From Pseudomonas reinekei (lineage in GTDB: Bacteria > Pseudomonadota > Gammaproteobacteria > Pseudomonadales > Pseudomonadaceae), in NCBI RefSeq assembly GCF_001945365.1, contig NZ_MSTQ01000004.1, forward strand, positions 62,001-126,000: DNA of 64,000 nt, given 5' to 3'. Below the pieces are notes generated by a model, which saw only the letters and a list, made by a program, of their open reading frames with translations, was not told the DNA's origin and did no database searches. Shown piece after piece: positions 18,045 to 25,774 of this stretch (within the stretch, counting starts at the first letter, position 1; each line of letters starts with the position of its first letter). The position numbers and the translations under genes were made by a program.

Positions 18045-19010
18045 ATGCTCAGCCTGCCCCCGCTTCTTTTTGCCCTGCAAGGCAGTGAGTCCTATGCCCT
18101 GCGTGTTGCGCAGCGGCTTGGCTGCCCATTGGCGCGCCATGAGGAGCGTGACTACGAAGACGGTGAGCATAAATGCCGCCCGCTGGATCCGGTCATCGGC
18201 CGCGATGTCGTGGTGTTCCACGTCTTGTATGGGGATGGCCGACAGAGCGCCAACGACAAGCTGTGTCGTCTGCTGTTTTTCTGCAGCGCACTCAAGGACG
18301 CAGGCGCTCGCCAGACTCAGGTGGTGACACCCTACCTCTGCTACGGGCGCAAGGATCGCCGCAACCAGCCTCAGGACCCGATCATGACGCGTTACGTCGC
18401 GAACTTTTTTGAAGTCAGTGGCGTGGATCGCCTGATCACCCTGGAAGTGCACAATCCGGCGGCGATCGACAACGCGTTTCGCCTGCCGGCGTGGAACCTG
18501 CAGTGCGCGCAACTGTTCGCCGAGCACTTTGCCAAGGTGGTCGGCGACGCCGAAGTGGTTGCGGTTTCCCCGGACTCGGGGGGCATCAAGCGAGCCGAGC
18601 AGTTTCGGCAGGCCCTGGAGCAGGAACTGGGACGTACTGTCGGCAGCGCTTTGATGGAAAAACACCGTGCCCATACCACGCTGACGGGCAGCCTCCTGGT
18701 CGGCGATGTCCGCGACAAGACAGCCATTGTTTTCGACGACCTGATCAGCACGGGGGAAACCCTCAAACGTGCCGGTCAAGCCTGCCTGAAGGCGGGCGTC
18801 GGACGCCTGTTCGCGGCCGCCACCCATGGTTTGTTTACGGCGGGCGGTCAACTGTTCGACCCGCCGATTTTCGAACACGTCGCGATCACCGACACCGTGC
18901 CACCGTTTCGCCTTTCCTCCGACTGCATAACGCGGCAGTTACAGGTACTGGACAGCACGGCGCTGATTGCGACCTTTCTCGCAGAAACCGGGGCATTTGT
19001 TCGCCTTTGA
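18045..19010 (+). CDS. Ribose-phosphate pyrophosphokinase (PRPP synthetase), divergent paralog
   Basis: A 321-residue enzyme making PRPP from ribose-5-P and ATP. Conserved pieces are the pyrophosphate region TPYLCYGRKDRRNQPQDPI, LEVHNPAAIDNAF (in place of the usual LDLHAxQIQGFF), SPDSGGIKRAEQF, and the ribose-5-P loop IVFDDLISTGETL. It is clearly divergent from housekeeping Prs and resembles the paralogs that sit with thymidine or adenine salvage genes. It starts with CAAGGAGTTCCGC before ATG. It would supply PRPP to the two phosphoribosyltransferases nearby. Confidence 0.9.
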   Translation: MLSLPPLLFALQGSESYALRVAQRLGCPLARHEERDYEDGEHKCRPLDPVIGRDVVVFHVLYGDGRQSANDKLCRLLFFCSALKDAGARQTQVVTPYLCYGRKDRRNQPQDPIMTRYVANFFEVSGVDRLITLEVHNPAAIDNAFRLPAWNLQCAQLFAEHFAKVVGDAEVVAVSPDSGGIKRAEQFRQALEQELGRTVGSALMEKHRAHTTLTGSLLVGDVRDKTAIVFDDLISTGETLKRAGQACLKAGVGRLFAAATHGLFTAGGQLFDPPIFEHVAITDTVPPFRLSSDCITRQLQVLDSTALIATFLAETGAFVRL

Positions 19011-19116
19011 GCAGAGGGGGATCAATGGATGGAGAGGCGTCAACCGCTGCGACGATTTTGCGCAGCCCTTCCGTTCTTCACTCTGCCGACAGTCCGCAGA
19101 CCGCGTGGTGACGGGA

Positions 19117-20169
19117 ATGAACAACCTGCAAGATGAGGTGATTGCCTTTCTCTCCAGACCGTCCAGCTACGGCAACGCAAACCTGCCGGTGGAGCGGATC
19201 GAGACCCATGGTTCGGTGATTTTCCTGCAGGGCGACCGTGCCTACAAACTCAAGCGGGCCGTGGCGTTTGCCGAGCTGGATTTCCGCAGCCTGCAAAGCC
19301 GCGAAAAGGCCTGTCAGGCAGAGTTACAACTCAATCGGCGAACGGCGCCGACGCTGTACTTGAGCCTGCTGTCGATCACGCGCCAGACGGATGGTCAGTT
19401 AGCGCTCAACGGCTGCGGGCAAGTGGTTGACTGGCTCGTCGTGATGAGACGCTTTCCTCAGGATCGGCTGTTTGACCGCATGGCCGTTGAAGGGCGTCTG
19501 ACTGAACCGATGATGGAACAGCTGGGGGCCGAGATCGCCCGCTTTCATGCCAAAGCACAAATCACCCCTTCTTTCGGTCGCCTCTCGGACCTGTACGAAG
19601 AAATCGAGAAGAACCACAGGGAAATGTCTCGCTATCACCTTATCCTCGATGCCGCGACAATCGCCGCCATTGCCCACGCCTCCCGGACCCTGTTGCAGTC
19701 GTTGACCGATTGCCTTGAAGAGCGCCGCCGCGCGGGCCGAGTTCGCCGCTGTCATGGTGATATGCGCCTGGCCAACATCTGCCTGCTCGACGATCAGCCG
19801 ACCCTCTTTGACGGGATTGAGTTCAGTGAGCGGATTGCCTGCATCGATGTGCTGTACGACCTGGCTTTTGTGCTGATGGATCTGCAACACCATGGGCTGC
19901 ACAGGTTAAGTGCACGCCTGCTGTCCAGTTACATCAACCACAGTGGTGTCGAGGAAGATTGCAAACCCTTGGCGCTTTTCCTTTCTTTGCGAGCGGCCAC
20001 ACGCTGTTTCTCCCTTGCGGGAGCAGCGCTCCGTCATGCCGATCCGTGCAAACGCTACGAGAAAAGAGCAGAGGCTCTCCAATTGATGCACCAGGCGCTG
20101 AGTGACTTGCAGGGTGAAAACCCGATTCTCAATCACTTGGCGATGACCGGTGCGGCCTCCTATACCTGA
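19117..20169 (+). CDS. APH/choline-kinase-like phosphotransferase
   Basis: A 350-residue protein with an aminoglycoside-phosphotransferase-like kinase fold. The catalytic loop is RCHGDMRLANICLLDD (residues ~208-223), and the metal-binding segment is TLFDGIEFSERIACIDVLYDLAFVLMDL. Many relatives are ~520 residues with an extra C-terminal P-loop domain; this copy has only the kinase part. The substrate is unknown, and antibiotic resistance should not be assumed. The start at 19117 was chosen over a frame overlapping the PRPP synthetase gene; GACGGGA precedes it. Confidence 0.82.
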   Translation: MNNLQDEVIAFLSRPSSYGNANLPVERIETHGSVIFLQGDRAYKLKRAVAFAELDFRSLQSREKACQAELQLNRRTAPTLYLSLLSITRQTDGQLALNGCGQVVDWLVVMRRFPQDRLFDRMAVEGRLTEPMMEQLGAEIARFHAKAQITPSFGRLSDLYEEIEKNHREMSRYHLILDAATIAAIAHASRTLLQSLTDCLEERRRAGRVRRCHGDMRLANICLLDDQPTLFDGIEFSERIACIDVLYDLAFVLMDLQHHGLHRLSARLLSSYINHSGVEEDCKPLALFLSLRAATRCFSLAGAALRHADPCKRYEKRAEALQLMHQALSDLQGENPILNHLAMTGAASYT

Positions 20170-20192
20170 GTGTTGTCCAGCCGCGCTGTTAT

Positions 20193-20402
20193 TCAGGGAA
20201 AGGGGTTTGGGCAGGAGATTCCTTTTCCAGAATATCGGTCATCATTGCAGACCGTTGGGTTGCCCCGCTTATTCTGGATCGATACCGATCTGGATCTCGG
20301 CTTCAGCGTCACACGTATGGCATCCGCCAACTGGGTGGCGCCGCTGAGGATTTTCTCGCGAGCGGCAGCACGGAACACGACCTTAGTACGCACCGCAGGC
20401 AT
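20193..20402 (-). pseudogene. Truncated groEL-like chaperonin remnant
   Basis: The minus strand encodes the first ~55 residues of a GroEL-type chaperonin: KVVFRAAAREKILSGATQLADA, then VTLKPRSRSVSIQNKRGNPTVCND. These match the family N-terminus (ATP-site loop LGPKGR...G.PT.T.DG). After NPTVCND the reading frame loses homology and stops within about 15 codons; the remaining ~480 residues are absent. The LGP motif already reads LKP. The sequence type is the divergent GroEL paralog rather than the housekeeping copy. A perfect FNR box lies just upstream, so the gene was once part of this regulon. Confidence 0.75.
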
Positions 20403-20429
20403 GACCGACTGTCCGTTCGCGCCCACGGA

Positions 20430-20443
20430 TTGATAAAAATCAA
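20430..20443. promoter_or_regulatory. FNR/Anr-type box between the groEL remnant and the BCAM0308-like gene
   Basis: Perfect TTGATAAAAATCAA, with its centre 34 bases from the groEL-remnant start and 144 from the plus-strand gene at 20581. The rest of 20444-20580 holds only the leader and the ribosome site GCGAGGAG. Confidence 0.8.
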
Positions 20444-20580
20444 TTCACGCAGCAACAAACCGAGTCCAAATGAAACCTTAAAAAGTGAGGTGTTCTCAGA
20501 GGGCTGAAAGGAGCAGTGATCTCTTTTCGGTCATGCTGACACGTCAAGACTTTTCCATTTCACGCGCGAGGAGAAAAGCC

Positions 20581-21078
20581 ATGAACAAGTTTCAGCAAAG
20601 TCAAAAAGACAACCTGTTCAAAACATCCACCCACGACCCTTACAGGCTGCCGCGGGTTGAAGGTGCAGCCATCTGCCCGCAGTGCAACGCGGTCTACCAA
20701 GGCGGCAACTGGACCTGGAAACACCCTGAAAACACGGTCATTCATGACGCGCGAACCGTGAAGTGCCCAGCCTGCCGACGCATCGTTGACAACATGCCTG
20801 CAGGGACGCTTACGTTATCGGGCAGCTTCTTGCAAAAGCATCGAAAAGAAATCATCAACCTGATCGAAAACACCGAGAAGAAGGAAAAAGCCGAGCATGC
20901 CCTGGAACGCATCATCAACCTGACCGACTCAGCGGCAGATCTCATTGTGACCACGACCGGCATCCATCTCGCCAACCGCCTGGGCCATGCCCTGGAAGCC
21001 GCGTTCAAAGGAACCGTCGATTACCAGTACGGCGATGATGAGTACGGCTTGACCGTCAACTGGACGCGTGACGAATAG
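20581..21078 (+). CDS. BCAM0308-like zinc-ribbon protein
   Basis: A 165-residue protein with an N-terminal zinc ribbon (CPQC at 32-35, CPAC at 62-65) followed by an alpha/beta region with KHRKEIINLIENTEKKEKAEH. It resembles the uncharacterised BCAM0308 family, whose members are often found in stress and low-oxygen gene clusters. The zinc ribbon plus the Nmd3-like arrangement hints at ribosome or RNA binding, which is inference. GCGAGGAGAAAAGCC precedes the ATG. Its end overlaps the convergent usp gene by 23 bases. Confidence 0.82.
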   Translation: MNKFQQSQKDNLFKTSTHDPYRLPRVEGAAICPQCNAVYQGGNWTWKHPENTVIHDARTVKCPACRRIVDNMPAGTLTLSGSFLQKHRKEIINLIENTEKKEKAEHALERIINLTDSAADLIVTTTGIHLANRLGHALEAAFKGTVDYQYGDDEYGLTVNWTRDE

Positions 21079-21985
21079 AATCGGGCGCGGTTGTCTTGAT
21101 GGGCGCAGCCGCAACGGGCACCTTGATTGCCAGGACGCTGCAACCGGCGTGTTCGAGAATCCCTTCAGCGGTCAACCCGATGCCGGAAGGCAGCAGATGG
21201 TGATTGGCCGCACCGATAACCAGCAGGTTGTAGGCACTGCGCTGCAGGTAGGCACAAATGGCATTCGCTGGCGCCCCGGGTATGAAATGCCGATGTTCTC
21301 GGGCAATCCCATGCTGACGGGCAAAGTCATCGAAAGCCTGCTTGCGGACGTCGAATCGGGACAGGTCGCCCTGACCTGGAGCATCGGTGTCGTAAATGCT
21401 GATCACATGCAATGCAGCACCACAGGCGCTGGCCAGGCGTCTGGCAGCCTCAATGATTGAATGATTGTCGCTGTCGCCTTCTTTCGCCTGAAATTCCATG
21501 TCGATCGCGGCCAAAACCTTGCCGGGTATTTGCGTCGGGCCTGGCTGGACGTAAAGCACGGAGACTGGACTGACGCTCAAGAACTCCCAATCCTGTGGTG
21601 ACAATCCACAATGCGCCTGACCTGGCCGCGCCTGCATGTCCTTGATAATCAAGTCCGCCTCAAGGCGTTGCGCACAGGCAGCGAATTCGGTTGCAGAGGA
21701 GCTCGCGCGGACGATTTCGGGATGGACATCGACGCCCTTCTCCTGCAAACGCGCGCTTTCGTCTTTCAGCCACTTTTGACGCAGTGCCAATACGCTTTGG
21801 CGAACGACGTCGGGGCATTCGGCGCCTGCCGGGCCGGCCGACTCTGCGCCGTGGAGATCGGTGAAGGCGGCAATATGCAATGGCACACCCAGGGCGCGCG
21901 CCAGATCACCCGCGTATTCAAGGCCGGGGCAGTGAGCCGCTTGGGAAAAGGGGGCAAGGAACAGCAAACGCAATGGACGGATCAT
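21056..21985 (-). CDS. Two-domain universal stress protein, paralog 2 (divergent)
   Basis: A 309-residue UspE-like protein. Domain 1 opens with LRLLFLAPFSQAAHCPGLEYAGDLARALG; domain 2 starts at ~165 (KVLAAIDMEFQAK). The final nucleotide-type motif IGAANHHLLPSGIGLTAEGILEHAG lacks the LLGST(T/A)E form of its siblings, so ATP binding may be altered. The C-terminus carries a 20-residue Ala/Pro/Thr-rich tail. The start at 21985 follows GCCGAGGTG; a longer upstream frame lacks support. It ends over the 3' end of the zinc-ribbon gene. Confidence 0.85.
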   Translation of the reverse strand: MIRPLRLLFLAPFSQAAHCPGLEYAGDLARALGVPLHIAAFTDLHGAESAGPAGAECPDVVRQSVLALRQKWLKDESARLQEKGVDVHPEIVRASSSATEFAACAQRLEADLIIKDMQARPGQAHCGLSPQDWEFLSVSPVSVLYVQPGPTQIPGKVLAAIDMEFQAKEGDSDNHSIIEAARRLASACGAALHVISIYDTDAPGQGDLSRFDVRKQAFDDFARQHGIAREHRHFIPGAPANAICAYLQRSAYNLLVIGAANHHLLPSGIGLTAEGILEHAGCSVLAIKVPVAAAPIKTTAPDSIRHASS

Positions 21986-22113
21986 TACACACCTCGGCGC
22001 ATGGTGAAAAAACATGGCGGTCTGGGGATATACGGTTTGCGTGAATGTCTGCCGCACACAGCGATGCTTCGGCGCGGGCTCGACGGCCATCTCGGCGCCT
22101 GCCCCCTCCTCAC

Positions 22114-22569
22114 TCAAAGGGACATGCGCCTGGCCAGTTCGTCATGGGTCTGCCACAGGGCGTTGATGCAGGCCTCTTCGTCCTTTTGCGTAACGGGTTC
22201 AAGGGCCATCGGTTCAAGCAGGTGTTTGTTGACCATGGCCAGGCGTACCAGGCCATTTTTGTCGACCAGGTGATGTGCCACGCATTCACACAACGACCGA
22301 GGCAGGGTGTCTGGAAGGGAATCTATCTCGGCATTTTCAAACTCGACCTCTAATCGTGCCGTGCACGTGTTGACCAGATCCTGCACCTCGTGAGAGGCGA
22401 AGTTCAACACCATGAGATAGCCTGCCATCAACGCCACCGAGACCGACAGCAAGAGGGTTGCCTCACGCTTCCAGGAACGCAGGCCCGTCCAGTGAAGGCA
22501 CCTGTGCGCCGCCCCCCTGCTCCAGTCCTGAACCGCGTGATAACGGTTGAAAAAATTGTGGTTTGACAT
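22114..22569 (-). CDS. Single-pass membrane protein, unknown function
   Basis: An unrecognised 151-residue protein. Residues ~1-35 are cytoplasmic and basic (HRCLHWTGLRSWKREA). One membrane helix lies at ~36-57 (TLLLSVSVALMAGYLMVLNFAS). It is followed by a ~95-residue acidic, probably periplasmic domain with three Cys (NTCTARLEVEFENAE, LPRSLCECVAHHLVDKNG). A perfect FNR box lies 56 bases upstream. The start at 22569 follows GAGAGATCC. The small sensor-like domain could respond to redox state through its cysteines, which is speculative. Confidence 0.7.
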   Translation of the reverse strand: MSNHNFFNRYHAVQDWSRGAAHRCLHWTGLRSWKREATLLLSVSVALMAGYLMVLNFASHEVQDLVNTCTARLEVEFENAEIDSLPDTLPRSLCECVAHHLVDKNGLVRLAMVNKHLLEPMALEPVTQKDEEACINALWQTHDELARRMSL

Positions 22570-22624
22570 GGCTGGATCTCTCACCATTTTTATCAGAACA
22601 ATGGCGCTCACTGAAAAATGCCGT

Positions 22625-22638
22625 TTGATCTGGATCAA
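22625..22638 (-). promoter_or_regulatory. FNR/Anr-type box upstream of the small membrane protein
   Basis: Perfect TTGATCTGGATCAA. Its centre is ~62 bases before the start codon at 22569. Confidence 0.8.
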
Positions 22639-22677
22639 GCCGGGCGCACAAACGGCCGTCGCTTTGGGGGGCGCGCG

Positions 22678-24060
22678 TCATGCACCTGCGGTGAGGTCGA
22701 TGCCGGGGAGTTCGACACTGTCGCGATACTCCGGCACCGACACCGACCACCCCAACTCCAGACTGATGCGCCGGCGCAGCACATCCGACGCGTTAGGTTC
22801 CCCATGGACGACAAAGGTATGTTTTGGCGGTCGTTTGAACCCGCGCAGCCACTGCATGATTTCATCGGCGTCGGCGTGTGCGGACAGTGTTTGCATCGGT
22901 ACCACCTCGGCGCGGATCGGCACGTCCTTGCCGTGGATACGCACCGAAGAAACTCCCGCAACAATTTGCGCACCACGAGTGCCACCGGCCTGGAAGCCAG
23001 GCATTAGCAGCGTGTTGATCGGATTGGGCGCCAGTGCCTTGAGGTGATGGACCACCCGCCCTCCTGTCGCCATGCCGCTGGCGGCAATAATCACCGCCGG
23101 GGTGCGTTGCTGATCAAGCGCTCTCGACTCATCGACCGTGTGTACGAATTGCGCCACATGGCACATGCCTTCGCAGTCTTCCATCGATAATCTGTGCTCG
23201 TTCCGGAAGCGCTGGTACAACAGCGTGACATCGGTGGCCATCGGACTGTTGAGGTAGATTGGAATATCGGGAATCGCCCGTCTGCGCTTCAACTGATACA
23301 GGTGATACATCAGCAGCTGAGCGCGCCCGACCGCAAACGATGGCACCAGGGTAATCCCTCGGCGCAGTGCCGTGCGGGTGATGATGTCGGCCAATTGCGC
23401 CTGTGGCGCCTCGACCGGATGTTGACGATCACCGTAGGTAGACTCCACCAGCAGGTAATCCGCCTGCTCGACCGTTTCGGGAGCCAACATCACAGGATCG
23501 TCCGGGCGTCCCAAATCCCCGGAAAACACCAGGGTCTGGCCGCCAGCAATCACCTCGACCGTCGCGGCACCCAGGATATGCCCGGCGCCACGCATCAGGA
23601 TGGTCATGTCCGCGGCGATTGCCACCTTGTGATGCAACTCCACCGGCCGCAACAGTTTCAGTGCTCGCTCAGCATCTTGCTCGGTGTAAAGCGGCAGCGC
23701 CGGGCTGTGCTTCGAGAAGCCATGCCGGTTGGCGAACTCCGCTTCCTCTTCCTGCAAGCGACCACTGTCCAGCAGCAGGATTTTCACCAATTCACAGGTG
23801 GCGGGCGTGGCGTACACCGGGCCGCGATAACCATTGCGCACCAGCACGGGCAGATAACCGCTGTGATCAAGATGGGCATGGGTCAGCACAATGGCATCGA
23901 GGTCGCTGACCGGAAGCTGGAACGGGTCGCGATTGTGCAGTCGCAATTGCTTGTAGCCCTGGAACAGACCGCAATCGACCAGCACATGTTGGTTGCCATG
24001 TTCCAGTAGATACTTGCTACCCGTGACCGTACCCGCGGCACCTAGAAATGTGATTCGCAT
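22678..24060 (-). CDS. MBL-fold beta-CASP ribonuclease-like protein
   Basis: A 460-residue metallo-beta-lactamase/beta-CASP hydrolase of the CPSF73/YSH1-like bacterial family, predicted to cut RNA. The zinc motif is LTHAHLDHSGYLP (~60-72). Further metal ligands are RGAGHILGAA and FSGDLGRPDDP. The beta-CASP domain has VPSFAVGRAQ and ASGMATGGRVVHHLK. The C-terminal RMMBL segment is QTLSAHADADEIMQWLRGFKRPPKHTFVVHGE. A perfect FNR box lies 62 bases upstream. This suggests oxygen-dependent RNA turnover, which is inference. Confidence 0.9.
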   Translation of the reverse strand: MRITFLGAAGTVTGSKYLLEHGNQHVLVDCGLFQGYKQLRLHNRDPFQLPVSDLDAIVLTHAHLDHSGYLPVLVRNGYRGPVYATPATCELVKILLLDSGRLQEEEAEFANRHGFSKHSPALPLYTEQDAERALKLLRPVELHHKVAIAADMTILMRGAGHILGAATVEVIAGGQTLVFSGDLGRPDDPVMLAPETVEQADYLLVESTYGDRQHPVEAPQAQLADIITRTALRRGITLVPSFAVGRAQLLMYHLYQLKRRRAIPDIPIYLNSPMATDVTLLYQRFRNEHRLSMEDCEGMCHVAQFVHTVDESRALDQQRTPAVIIAASGMATGGRVVHHLKALAPNPINTLLMPGFQAGGTRGAQIVAGVSSVRIHGKDVPIRAEVVPMQTLSAHADADEIMQWLRGFKRPPKHTFVVHGEPNASDVLRRRISLELGWSVSVPEYRDSVELPGIDLTAGA

Positions 24061-24121
24061 GGCCGTTGCCCTTGAGCATTCAGAGGAGCGCTATTGATCG
24101 CTCCTTTTGGCCGAGGGTCAG

Positions 24122-24135
24122 TTGATTTTTATCAA
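24122..24135 (-). promoter_or_regulatory. FNR/Anr-type box upstream of the beta-CASP nuclease
   Basis: Perfect TTGATTTTTATCAA, with its centre ~68 bases before the nuclease start. It lies between the upstream usp stop (24159) and the nuclease, so the nuclease has its own promoter. Confidence 0.82.
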
Positions 24136-24158
24136 CTGCGGGCTCGATGGGGCCTCGT

Positions 24159-25079
24159 TCAACCGGACGAGCGTAAAGGCTTGACGATCATCAAACTGCA
24201 CGGTGCCCGGTTCAACAGGCTCTCGGCGGTATCGCCAATAAACCGTTCAGGCGCCTGGTGATAAACCGTACCCAGCACCACCATGTCGAAGGCATGCTGT
24301 TGCGCGAACAATCCAATGACCTTGTGGGGAATACCCGTCAGGAGATGTCGATGTGCATCCTTGACGCAATAGCGCTCGGCAAGCACATCGAAAGCCTCTT
24401 GCTGAGTATCTTCAATCGCGTCCCTGAAGCTGTCATCAAGACTGCCCGTCGGCACACTCATCAGTGCATCGCTGATCTCTGACCAACGACAGACGTTAAG
24501 CAAGTGCAGCTCGGCGCCGCAACTGGCCGCCAGGGTCGACGCCAGATCGACTATCCGGTCATTCAAACCCTGCGTCAGCTCCTCCAGATGGGACAAATCG
24601 ATCGCCGCCAGGATTTTCAATGGCTTGGGATTTCTCGCACTGGTCACCAGATGCAGGTGCGTCGGACACTCGCGCAGCAGGCGCCAGTCCAGGGGGCGGT
24701 GAAAGGCTCGGTCGAGTGCTGGCACGTAATGCGTGTCCTTGATCACCAGGTCCGGATGGAAATCATTCACGTATTCCAGCAGGTTGGTCAGGCTCGACTT
24801 GGCCCAGACCACTTCGGAGCTCACCTGCAGTCCGCCGCATCGGAAAAAACGGGCCTGCTGCTCCAGCCAATGACGGTGCACTTGCAAATAGCCTTCTCGT
24901 GCCTGGGCCATCGCGTCGTGGTCCAGCAGCCCGGCTACCGCCAACGCCTGAACATAATCGAACGCGACAACGTGCAACAACGCACCGGTTGCGCACGCCA
25001 GGGCGTGTGCACGCTCAAATGCCGGGGTATGGGTCATTTCGCTGGGAGCTATCAATAGAATGCGTTTGAGCTTGAGCAT
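24159..25079 (-). CDS. Two-domain universal stress protein, paralog 3
   Basis: A 306-residue UspE-like protein with domains at ~1-150 and ~155-306. The opening KRILLIAPSEMTHTPAFERAHALACATGALLHVVAFDY groups it with the paralogs at 32884 and 34428 (shared IVAFDY...AVAGL type). The ending VLGTVYHQAPERFIGDTAESLLNRAPCSLMIVKP keeps the G.T...PERFIGDTAE nucleotide loop. GAGGTAC precedes the start. A second ATG three bases upstream is possible but too close to the ribosome site. Confidence 0.92.
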   Translation of the reverse strand: MLKLKRILLIAPSEMTHTPAFERAHALACATGALLHVVAFDYVQALAVAGLLDHDAMAQAREGYLQVHRHWLEQQARFFRCGGLQVSSEVVWAKSSLTNLLEYVNDFHPDLVIKDTHYVPALDRAFHRPLDWRLLRECPTHLHLVTSARNPKPLKILAAIDLSHLEELTQGLNDRIVDLASTLAASCGAELHLLNVCRWSEISDALMSVPTGSLDDSFRDAIEDTQQEAFDVLAERYCVKDAHRHLLTGIPHKVIGLFAQQHAFDMVVLGTVYHQAPERFIGDTAESLLNRAPCSLMIVKPLRSSG

Positions 25080-25141
25080 CATGTACCTCGCCCTGGGTCC
25101 TGCCTGCCAATTGATTATTGGCTGTCATACCGAGGGCGAAC

Positions 25142-25155
25142 CTGACTTTTATCAA
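25142..25155 (-). promoter_or_regulatory. FNR/Anr-like box upstream of usp paralog 3
   Basis: CTGACTTTTATCAA: one perfect half-site and two mismatches in the other. Its centre is ~69 bases before the usp start, the same spacing as the stronger boxes. Confidence 0.6.
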
Positions 25156-25210
25156 CGAATCAGCCGCTGCCGGCAATGGAACAACGCGCGTTCGGTTAGT
25201 CCGTCCATGA

Positions 25211-25224
25211 TTGATTCAACTCAA
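25211..25224 (+). promoter_or_regulatory. FNR/Anr-type box upstream of the ion channel
   Basis: TTGATTCAACTCAA, one mismatch. Its centre is ~85 bases before the channel ATG at 25303. Confidence 0.7.
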
Positions 25225-25302
25225 CCTTTTTCCAGCTTTGAGGTGTAGAACTGAATCGACCAAGGGGCCACGACTACCCGCCCCTCTCGCTGGAGTGTTG
25301 CC

Positions 25303-25728
25303 ATGTTGACTGTCACGTTGATCAATATGCTGGTAGTCATCATCGCGGTCGTGATCCACTACGAATGCCTGCTACGGCTGAACGATTGGCTGCCCCGGCT
25401 CAAACTGTGGAGCCGTTTCAGAATTGTCGTTGGCGTATTCGGCGCCCTGCTGGCCCACGCAATAGAGGTCTGGTGTTTCGCGTTGGTCTACTACCTCATG
25501 GTGCACGCCGGTAAATGGGGCAGCTTGACAGGCAACTTCGACGGATCTCTGATGGACTGCGTGTACTTTTCCTTCACGACGTACACGACGATTGGCTTTG
25601 GCGATATTTCACCCGTGGGCGACATCAAGTATCTGACCGGTCTGCAAGCCCTGACCGGGTTGGTGCTTATCACCTGGACCGCTTCCTTCCTGTTTCTGGA
25701 AATGCAGAAATACTGGAAACGCAAATAG
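25303..25728 (+). CDS. Two-TM potassium-channel-like protein
   Basis: A 141-residue inner-membrane pore protein. It has an N-terminal helix (residues ~2-22), a second helix (~42-66), the pore loop with the filter TTIGFGD at 95-101, and a last helix (~108-133). The filter differs from the TVGYGD consensus by I and F substitutions that are common in bacterial Ion_trans_2 proteins. There is no cytoplasmic ligand domain. CTGGAGTG precedes the ATG. Under a hypoxia promoter it may adjust membrane potential or potassium flux, which is inference. Confidence 0.87.
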   Translation: MLTVTLINMLVVIIAVVIHYECLLRLNDWLPRLKLWSRFRIVVGVFGALLAHAIEVWCFALVYYLMVHAGKWGSLTGNFDGSLMDCVYFSFTTYTTIGFGDISPVGDIKYLTGLQALTGLVLITWTASFLFLEMQKYWKRK

Positions 25729-25774
25729 TCGCCATCGCGCCGAGTTGCACCATCCAACGCTGAACACCTTCGAG

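Noticed and set aside
19117..20169. Aminoglycoside resistance gene
   Set aside because: Only the general APH fold is seen; the catalytic text belongs to an uncharacterised family, with no resistance context.
20170..20433. 87-residue plus-strand frame
   Set aside because: It is the mirror of the groEL remnant on the other strand, which has recognisable homology.
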